Position numbers and translations under genes: made by a program. From Polaromonas sp. (lineage in GTDB: Bacteria; Pseudomonadota; Gammaproteobacteria; Burkholderiales; Burkholderiaceae_C): 64,000 nucleotides of DNA. The notes under the pieces were generated by a model, which saw only the letters and a program-made list of their open reading frames with translations, was not told the DNA's origin and searched no databases. Within the stretch, counting starts at the first letter, position 1. Each line of letters opens with the position of its first letter. Of the stretch, positions 58,651 to 64,000 are shown piece after piece. Location: the NCBI GenBank assembly GCA_030654695.1, contig JAURWY010000005.1, positions 31,799 to 95,798 of the forward strand. Direction: 5' to 3'.

Positions 58651-59313
58651 TCAGGCCAGCACGCGCTGCAGCCACTGTTCCATATCGGCAATTTCTTCCT
58701 GGCAGACGGAGTGTTCCATCTCATAGTCATGCCAATCCACCGAGTAGCCGAGCGACTCCAAATGCTCACGGGAGGCCGTCGCGCGGGGCAAGATCACCAC
58801 CGGGTCACGGGTGCCGTGCGCCATGAAAATCGGTACACCTTGGTTGGCGGCACTGCGCTCAGCAGCCGTCTTGTCGGCCAGCGGCAAGTAGCCTGACATG
58901 GCGATGATGCCGGCCAAACGGTCGCGGTGGCGCAAACCCGTCATGAGCGCCATGGCGCAACCCTGTGAAAACCCAGCCAACACGATGCGACCGGGTGCGA
59001 TACCGCGCGACTTCTCGCGTTCAATCAGTGCATCGATGGCCAGCTGCGAATGGCGCATGCCCGCTTCGTCTTGGCGCTGCGTCAGGTCAGCACCCAAAAT
59101 GTCGTACCAAGCTGGCATTTGATAACCACCGTTGATGGTCACTGGCATCACCGGTGCATTGGGAAATATGAATCGGACCGGGCCCACCGCAGACAGGTCA
59201 AACTGCTCGGCAACCGGCACAAAATCGCGCCCATCAGCACCCAAGCCGTGCAGGATCAACACCGTGGCGACCGGGTTTTCCCCGGTCTGAGCTTCAATGA
59301 CTTCGAGTGACAT
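58651..59313 (-). CDS. Carboxylesterase/phospholipase family alpha/beta hydrolase
   Basis: A 220-residue enzyme from the ATG at 59313 (MSLEVIEAQTGENPVATVLI). Oxyanion motif LHGLGADGRDF, nucleophile in LAGFSQGCAMAL, acid in AHGTRDPVV and His in YEMEHSVC: the layout of the EstB/acyl-protein-thioesterase family. The 43-codon extension to 59442 is rejected as unconserved. Cytoplasmic. Confidence 0.88.
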   Translation of the reverse strand: MSLEVIEAQTGENPVATVLILHGLGADGRDFVPVAEQFDLSAVGPVRFIFPNAPVMPVTINGGYQMPAWYDILGADLTQRQDEAGMRHSQLAIDALIEREKSRGIAPGRIVLAGFSQGCAMALMTGLRHRDRLAGIIAMSGYLPLADKTAAERSAANQGVPIFMAHGTRDPVVILPRATASREHLESLGYSVDWHDYEMEHSVCQEEIADMEQWLQRVLA

Positions 59314-59502
59314 GCGAGAACCTAACCCGGTGCGGAAATTGGAATCAAATAGAAATGCCGCAGCCAGACGCTGCTGACAAGCCAGCATCGGCAGCAAAAC
59401 CGCCGAGCTGGGCATTTTAAAGGCCATCCAGAATGACGCCATTCTCTATTCGGATGCCCTTATAGACCGTGGTTCAGCGCTCTACATCATCACAAAAAAG
59501 TT

Positions 59503-59928
59503 CTAGTCACCGGAACTAACCTTGACATCAATACGACGCGGCTTGGCCGCTTCCGACTTGGGGATGAACAGCTTGAGCACACCTTGATTCAAGCTCGCGT
59601 CAATTTTGCTGGGATCTAAATCAGCACTCAAGGTGAAGCTGCGCCGGTAAAAAGGGTTCAGCACCTCGCCGTAGATGATCTCCATGCCTGGGGTCTGCTC
59701 TGCGCCTTCTTTCGGGCCGACAGAGCCCTCAATCAGCAAATTGTCACCATCCACACGCACGCCCAAACGATCACGCGACACACCGGGCATGTCAGCCATG
59801 ATGGTGACGCCATGGTCATCTTCAAAAATATCTACGGCGGGCAACACAGTGTTGGTTTCTGCAGCACTGGTGCGCTGGCGGGTACTGACTTGGCCGCCTT
59901 CACTCACGTTCGTTTCACTGGGGGTCAT
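59503..59928 (-). CDS. Small heat-shock protein, Hsp20/alpha-crystallin family (gene 2 of pair)
   Basis: A 141-residue Hsp20 from the ATG at 59928, with AAGGAG six bases upstream. The alpha-crystallin domain runs from VDIFEDDHGVTIMADMPGVS (about 31) to the end; FYRRSFTLSADLDPSKIDAS and LNQGVLKLFIPK are the A-x-x-x-N-G-V-L region, and the tail RRIDVKV carries an I-x-V motif. 26 bp downstream of the other Hsp20 gene; both likely act as a hetero-oligomer holding unfolded proteins. Confidence 0.92.
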   Translation of the reverse strand: MTPSETNVSEGGQVSTRQRTSAAETNTVLPAVDIFEDDHGVTIMADMPGVSRDRLGVRVDGDNLLIEGSVGPKEGAEQTPGMEIIYGEVLNPFYRRSFTLSADLDPSKIDASLNQGVLKLFIPKSEAAKPRRIDVKVSSGD

Positions 59929-59954
59929 GGCACTCTCCTTGATTTGTTGATGGG

Positions 59955-60401
59955 TCACTTGACCTCAATACGCCGTGGCTTCGACGCTTCAAGCCGACCC
60001 AGGCGCACCCGCAACATGCCGTCGCGGTAGTTGGCTTCGACCTTGCTGGCATCGACATCGTCTGGCAAGGACACCACGCGCCTGAAGCTGCCGTCAAAGC
60101 GCTCCTGCGCATACAGACTCGTGTTGTCCGTGTCCTCGGGCAAAGCCGTCTTGCGCTCACCTGCGATGACCAGCACACCTTTGTCGACCGTGATCTGCAA
60201 GGCGTTCGGATAGATGCCCGGCGCCAAAGCCAGCACCTCAATGGCCTCGGGCGTGCTACCCACATTGATGACCGGAAAGGTTCGTCGTGGCATGGCCCGA
60301 ATACCCACCGTCCCCATGGGCGTGAGCAACTGGTCCAAGTTTTTTTGCATGCGGTTGATCTCGCCAAAGAGATCACCATAAATTCCCATCATTCCATTCA
60401 T
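59955..60401 (-). CDS. Small heat-shock protein, Hsp20/alpha-crystallin family (gene 1 of pair)
   Basis: A 148-residue Hsp20 from the ATG at 60401 (MNGMMGIYGDLFGEINRMQK), with AAAGGA upstream. Alpha-crystallin domain from about 40: FPVINVGSTPEAIEVLALAP, LVIAGERKT, FRRVVSLPDDVDASKVEA, DGMLRVRL, and terminal RRIEV. It differs clearly from its neighbour, as in class A/B Hsp20 pairs. No sigma-32 promoter was evident upstream. Confidence 0.92.
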   Translation of the reverse strand: MNGMMGIYGDLFGEINRMQKNLDQLLTPMGTVGIRAMPRRTFPVINVGSTPEAIEVLALAPGIYPNALQITVDKGVLVIAGERKTALPEDTDNTSLYAQERFDGSFRRVVSLPDDVDASKVEANYRDGMLRVRLGRLEASKPRRIEVK

Positions 60402-60526
60402 GATTGCATTCCTTTCGTGAACATACCTTGAAGCTGAACGCATGAGAACTGCAGAGCCAAAAGCTCAAAAACAGAGACTCACCACGTTGCTCAAAGTATT
60501 GGTCAGACGAGGAATTTCAGGAAACG

Positions 60527-60583
60527 GGGTTACAGAGTTTTTCGTAACCCAAATGTCACGCGCCGGCAGAGGTGGCTGCCGGC
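60527..60583. promoter_or_regulatory. Two perfect hairpins in the DUF1993-hsp20 intergenic
   Basis: GGGTTAC (60527-60533) with GTAACCC (60544-60550), and GCCGGCAG (60562-60569) with CTGCCGGC (60576-60583). The second begins 10 bp after the DUF1993 stop and is probably the 3'-end structure of that transcript; neither has a T-run. Confidence 0.45.
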
Positions 60584-60593
60584 TGTTCAGTGA

Positions 60594-61103
60594 TCAATAT
60601 GTCCCGATGTAATCGCGCTTGCCAACCTCGACGCCGTTGTGGCGCAGGATGTTGTACGCCGTGGTGGTGTGAAAGAAGAAATGCGGCAGGCCGTAGTTGA
60701 CCAAATAGGATTGGCCGGTGAAGCGCTTTTCTTTGGGTGTGCCGGCCTGCGTGACGATCTCGCGGGTGGCGGCGCCTTCAAACTGAGCCGCGTCCAAACC
60801 ATCCATCCAGCCCAACACCGTGTCGATGCGCGCCTGCAAGTCGGCAAAGGTCAGCTCGGCGTCTTCCATCTTCGGCACCTCAACATCAGCCAGCCGATGG
60901 GCCACGCCTTTGGCGAAATCAGTGGCAACTTGTACCTGCTTCAGCAAGGGGAACATGTCGGGGTAAAGGCGCGCTTGCAGCAAAGCATTTGGGTCGATAT
61001 TTTTGGCAACAGCGTGCGCTTCGGCCTTGGCCAAAACGCTTTTCAAACCGCCCAGCATTTGCGTGAACAGAGGGATGGAGCTGGCGTAGAGAGCGTTGGT
61101 CAT
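60594..61103 (-). CDS. DUF1993 family protein
   Basis: A 169-residue protein from the ATG at 61103 (MTNALYASSIPLFTQMLGGL). The family is a DinB-like four-helix bundle: QARLYPDMFPLLKQVQVATD, FTGQSYLVNYGLPHFFFHTT and AYNILRHNGVEVGKRDY are its conserved blocks, with two histidines (HFFFHTTTAY) that could bind metal. Function unknown. Divergent from argE by 155 bp. Confidence 0.85.
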   Translation of the reverse strand: MTNALYASSIPLFTQMLGGLKSVLAKAEAHAVAKNIDPNALLQARLYPDMFPLLKQVQVATDFAKGVAHRLADVEVPKMEDAELTFADLQARIDTVLGWMDGLDAAQFEGAATREIVTQAGTPKEKRFTGQSYLVNYGLPHFFFHTTTAYNILRHNGVEVGKRDYIGTY

Positions 61104-61258
61104 GGGTGTCCTGAGGTGAAAATTTCGAAGCTGTTGATTTTGCACGGCTTCGTGACACCGAGATGTCCAACCGTGCATGCCCTGTCATAATTTATTCAGC
61201 TATCTCGCCAGTCGGCCAAGTCAGCCCTTTAGGCTGCGGCACACAAAGGTCTTTCACC

Positions 61259-62479
61259 ATGAATGCTCCACTTCCAACATCTGTCTTGCCTCCCGTGCAG
61301 GCCGCCGACCTCGCCGCGCTGCCGCTGATTGAAAAATGGATTTCCTTCGCCTCGGTGTCCCGCGACAGCAACCTGCCGATCATCGAGTGGACTCAAAACT
61401 GGCTCGAAGCCCTTGGTGTTGAGTGCAGCCGGACCTATGACGATAGCGGCAAGAAAGCCAATCTGTGGGCCACCTTGCCGGCTGAAAACGGTGAAACCAA
61501 AATCGGCGGCCTTGTTTTGTCCGGCCATACCGACGTGGTACCGGTTGATGGCCAACCTTGGGAGACCGACCCTTTTGTGGCGCAGATCGTTGGCGATCGC
61601 ATGTATGGCCGCGGCGTCACCGACATGAAAAGCTACGGCGCCACCGCCTTGATGATGGTGCCCGAATTGCTCAAACGCAAACTCAAACGCCCCGTGCATT
61701 TGGCCTTCAGCTACGACGAAGAAGTGGGCTGCATTGGCGTGCGCCGCATGATCGCCGACATGGTGAAGTCCGGCTACCAACCAGCGGGTTGCATTGTGGG
61801 TGAACCCACCGGCATGCAGGTCGTCGTGGCGCACAAAGGCAAGCATGCCTACAAAACGTCGGTGCGCGGCTTTGAGGCGCACTCCTCGCTCACGCCGCAA
61901 GGTGTCAACGCAGTGGAGATCGCTTGCGAGTTTGTGGCGAACCTCAAATCGATGCACCAAAAACTCGCCAAAGAAGGCCCGTTCGACCCGATCTACGACG
62001 TGCCCCACACGACCATCCACACCGGCGTGATCCACGGCGGCACGGCGCTCAACATCATTCCGCGTGACTGCGATGTGACTTGGGAAATTCGCCACCACCA
62101 CATGAACTCGCCAGAAGACCTTTTCACTGAAGCCAAGGCCTTTGCAGACAGCCTGCTACCCGCCATGCGGGCAGTGGCGGCAGACACTGGGATCACACAC
62201 CACCTCAACTCGGTGTTGCCCGGCTTTGCCACCGATGCCGACAGTGAGATCGCCAAACTCTGCTTCACCTGCGCGGGTACTGACAGCAACAGCGCGGCAG
62301 GCAAAGTGTCTTTTGGCACAGAAGCTGCTTTATTCCATCAAGCCGGCGTGCCGACCATCGTGTGCGGCCCCGGTCACATTGCGCAGGCGCATCAACCCAA
62401 CGAATGGGTTGAGCTCGCGCAGCTGGCTTGGTGTGAGCGCTTCATGCGCCGCTTGGCAGATCAAATTTGTGTCAACTGA
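61259..62479 (+). CDS. argE: Acetylornithine deacetylase, ArgE/M20 family
   Basis: A 406-residue dizinc hydrolase from the ATG at 61259. LVLSGHTDVVPVDGQPW has the first zinc His-x-Asp, GRGVTDMKSYGA the bridging Asp, AFSYDEEVGCIGVR the catalytic Glu pair, and PTIVCGPGHIAQAHQPNEWV the last His. It removes acetate from N2-acetylornithine in arginine synthesis; many relatives in catabolic loci act on other N-acyl amino acids. The Bug receptor gene follows after 15 bp, which hints at such a catabolic role. Confidence 0.85.
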   Translation: MNAPLPTSVLPPVQAADLAALPLIEKWISFASVSRDSNLPIIEWTQNWLEALGVECSRTYDDSGKKANLWATLPAENGETKIGGLVLSGHTDVVPVDGQPWETDPFVAQIVGDRMYGRGVTDMKSYGATALMMVPELLKRKLKRPVHLAFSYDEEVGCIGVRRMIADMVKSGYQPAGCIVGEPTGMQVVVAHKGKHAYKTSVRGFEAHSSLTPQGVNAVEIACEFVANLKSMHQKLAKEGPFDPIYDVPHTTIHTGVIHGGTALNIIPRDCDVTWEIRHHHMNSPEDLFTEAKAFADSLLPAMRAVAADTGITHHLNSVLPGFATDADSEIAKLCFTCAGTDSNSAAGKVSFGTEAALFHQAGVPTIVCGPGHIAQAHQPNEWVELAQLAWCERFMRRLADQICVN

Positions 62480-62494
62480 AATTGAAAGAACAAC

Positions 62495-63451
62495 ATGATC
62501 GATCGTAGAAACTTCATCGGTGCCAGCCTGGCATTGGCAGCTGGCACCAGCATGGCGCAAACACAGCGCGTTGCGCGCATTGTGGTGCCGTTTGCAGCCG
62601 GCGGCGTGCAAGACCTGCTAGCCCGTGCCATCTCCAACGAACTGGCGATTGCCCTCGGCCAAACCGTCATCATTGAAAACCGCCCGGGAGCTGGCGGCAC
62701 GGTCGGCACCGGCTACGTCGCCAAAGCCGCGCCTGACAGCCAGACCATGGTGATGGCAGCGGCCAGCCACAACATCAGCGGCTCGCTCTACCCCAAATTA
62801 AGCTTTGACCCGCAAAAAGATTTTGCCCCGATGGCCCACATCGGCAGTGCCGGTTATGTGCTGATGATCAACCCCGATGTGCCGGCCAGAAATGCCGCTG
62901 AATTCATTCGCTATGCCAAGAGCAACCCAGGCAAGATGAACTACGCCAGCGCAGGCGTTGGCAGTGCCACTCATTTGTCGATGGCTTACTTTTGCGGCTT
63001 AGCGGGCATTGACATGGTGCACCTGCCGCTCAAAGCCACCGGCGAGGCCATCAACGAGGTGATCTCCGGCCGCGCACAAGCGGTCATCGCCGCCAGCATC
63101 GGCGCACTGGCCTTTGCCAAAGACAGCCGGCTGCGCCTGATTGGCGTGACCTCACCCAAGCGCTCCAAGTATTTGCCTGAGATCCCGACCATCGCAGAAA
63201 GTGGTTTGCCGGGCTACCAGTTCGACTCCTGGTTTGGTTTGCTCGGCCCGGCCGCGACACCCGTCGCCGACATCAACCGCGTACACACGGCAATCGGCAA
63301 ATTACTCAAAGACCCGGTGGTGCTGGAGCGTCTCGACAAGCAAGGCATTGAGCCGGCGTTCATCAGCAACCCCGACTTCGCCAAGTTGCTGGCGGTGGAC
63401 TACGACCGCATGGCCAAAGTAGTGAAAGCCTCAGGCGCGAAGATAGACTGA
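62495..63451 (+). CDS. Tripartite tricarboxylate transporter receptor, Bug family
   Basis: A 318-residue receptor. Signal peptide MIDRRNFIGASLALAAGTSM then AQTQ. VARIVVPFAAGGVQDLLARA, IENRPGAGGTVGTGYV and HLPLKATGEAINEVISGRAQ are the Bug blocks. Fourth orphan Bug gene in the window, 15 bp after argE and so probably cotranscribed. Its 3' end overlaps the convergent dusC gene by 21 bp. Confidence 0.9.
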   Translation: MIDRRNFIGASLALAAGTSMAQTQRVARIVVPFAAGGVQDLLARAISNELAIALGQTVIIENRPGAGGTVGTGYVAKAAPDSQTMVMAAASHNISGSLYPKLSFDPQKDFAPMAHIGSAGYVLMINPDVPARNAAEFIRYAKSNPGKMNYASAGVGSATHLSMAYFCGLAGIDMVHLPLKATGEAINEVISGRAQAVIAASIGALAFAKDSRLRLIGVTSPKRSKYLPEIPTIAESGLPGYQFDSWFGLLGPAATPVADINRVHTAIGKLLKDPVVLERLDKQGIEPAFISNPDFAKLLAVDYDRMAKVVKASGAKID

Positions 63452-64000
63452 AGCTTTCAGCGATTTTTGTTGTCGAGACAACCACTCGCCAATCAAGATC
63501 GGATCGTTAACGGTCTTGAGTTGCTGGTAGGCCGTCTCAGCTTCAGGGAAGCGTCGACGTAGAAAATTCAGCCACTGTTTCAAACGTCCGGCGCGGGATT
63601 TAGCGTCCAGCCGCGAGCACACCAGCAGCCAAAACTCCGCGATGTGCGGCAACAGCTGCGGCCATGTCAGCGCTTCAGACACACCCCCCTGAATCGCCCA
63701 ACCCAAGCCGGGGTCAGCCACGGCGCCGCGGCCGATCATGAGCATGTTGCAGCCGCTCACTTCGCGGCAGCGCTGCGCATCGGCAAGGTTCCAGATTTCG
63801 CCATTGGCGACCACCGGCAAACGCACCACCTGGCGAATATCGGCGATGCGCTCCCAATACGCCGGTGGACGATAACCATCGGCCTTGGTGCGGGCATGCA
63901 CCACCAACTCGCAAGCACCCGCGCTGTCAATCGCTTGCGCACAATCTTCAGCCTGCGCGTCGTCGTGAAAGCCCAACCGCATCTTGGCCGACACCGGCAC
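63431..64000 (-). CDS. dusC: tRNA-dihydrouridine synthase, C-terminal part (cut by window edge)
   Basis: The last 189 codons of a Dus enzyme; the 5' part, including the catalytic cysteine, lies beyond the right edge, so the first in-window Met is not the start. VSAKMRLGFHDD, LVVHARTKADGYRPPAYWE, VVANGEIWNLADAQRC and MLMIGRGAVADPGLGW are the FMN-barrel motifs. The short C-terminal helical domain and the YRPPAYWE segment point to DusC (U16 of tRNA). Confidence 0.9.
   Translation of the reverse strand: MPVSAKMRLGFHDDAQAEDCAQAIDSAGACELVVHARTKADGYRPPAYWERIADIRQVVRLPVVANGEIWNLADAQRCREVSGCNMLMIGRGAVADPGLGWAIQGGVSEALTWPQLLPHIAEFWLLVCSRLDAKSRAGRLKQWLNFLRRRFPEAETAYQQLKTVNDPILIGEWLSRQQKSLKASVYLRA

Noticed and set aside
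60402..60593. Heat-shock (sigma-32) promoter upstream of the hsp20 pair
   Set aside because: No CTTGAA plus CCCCAT pair with the right spacing was found by eye; a different stress control is possible.

Overview
The window looks like chromosomal DNA of a Comamonadaceae-type betaproteobacterium (Rhodoferax/Polaromonas/Limnohabitans-like). The reasons are a GC-rich background with almost gap-free gene packing, many ATGA start/stop overlaps, four orphan Bug-type periplasmic receptors, two complete Liv-type ABC importers, several FCD-type GntR regulators and a dispersed GC-rich inverted repeat. No rRNA, tRNA, phage, transposase or CRISPR was seen. Most of the window is catabolism and uptake of organic acids, with two blocks of housekeeping genes.

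Layout. (1) 1-6661, minus strand: a catabolic cluster of three PuuE-like deacetylase paralogues, two isochorismatase-fold amidohydrolases, an Asp/Glu-type racemase, a phytanoyl-CoA dioxygenase homologue and SnoaL-fold proteins. One plus-strand gene sits inside it and encodes a tautomerase fused to a SnoaL domain. (2) 6778-8151: an alpha/beta hydrolase and the ribosome-rescue factor ArfB. (3) 8215-17252, minus: one long apparent operon, livKHMGF, then two adjacent genes that correspond to the two halves of QuiC-type 3-dehydroshikimate dehydratase, then pcaB and a PcaC-PcaD fusion. A divergent IclR-family regulator (17429) and an imperfect palindrome lie at its head. (4) 18220-26934: a lone molybdopterin oxidoreductase large subunit, then a Bug receptor plus a serine-glyoxylate-type aminotransferase, divergent from a GntR regulator and a giant FAD/Fe-S oxidase. 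Two identical 16-bp putative operators sit between the two arms. (5) 27050-32225: a small outer-membrane-like protein and a second livKHMGF operon. (6) 32437-37340: housekeeping (YlqF/RbgA GTPase, RIO kinase, CNNM/HlyC-like protein, DUF502). (7) 37505-43875: an MgtA-like P-type ATPase with an FNR box upstream, IorAB-type oxidoreductase and a DTW-domain tRNA modifier. (8) 44009-55477: a Bug receptor, then a two-armed cluster of D- and L-2-hydroxyacid oxidoreductases, GntR, Bug receptor, metallo-hydrolase, class III CoA-transferase, HMG-CoA-lyase-like enzyme, acyl-CoA dehydrogenase and alpha-methylacyl-CoA racemase. A shared 17-bp motif lies upstream of three of its transcription units. (9) 55682-64000: glycine-rich RNA-binding protein, flavodoxin-fold quinone reductase, gshA, carboxylesterase, two Hsp20 genes, DUF1993, an ArgE/DapE-type deacetylase, Bug receptor and a truncated dusC.

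The strongest candidates for undescribed biology are four. The first is the transporter-coupled split-QuiC/pca operon (8215-17392). The second is the GntR regulon at 44971-55477, defined by its 17-bp motif and an HMG-CoA-lyase-like enzyme that lacks the usual cysteine. The third is the deacetylase/isochorismatase/racemase cluster at the left end. The fourth is a pair of homologous ~120-bp leaders in front of mgtA and the quinone reductase, one carrying a perfect FNR box. All functional assignments come from reading motifs by eye; no database search was possible.
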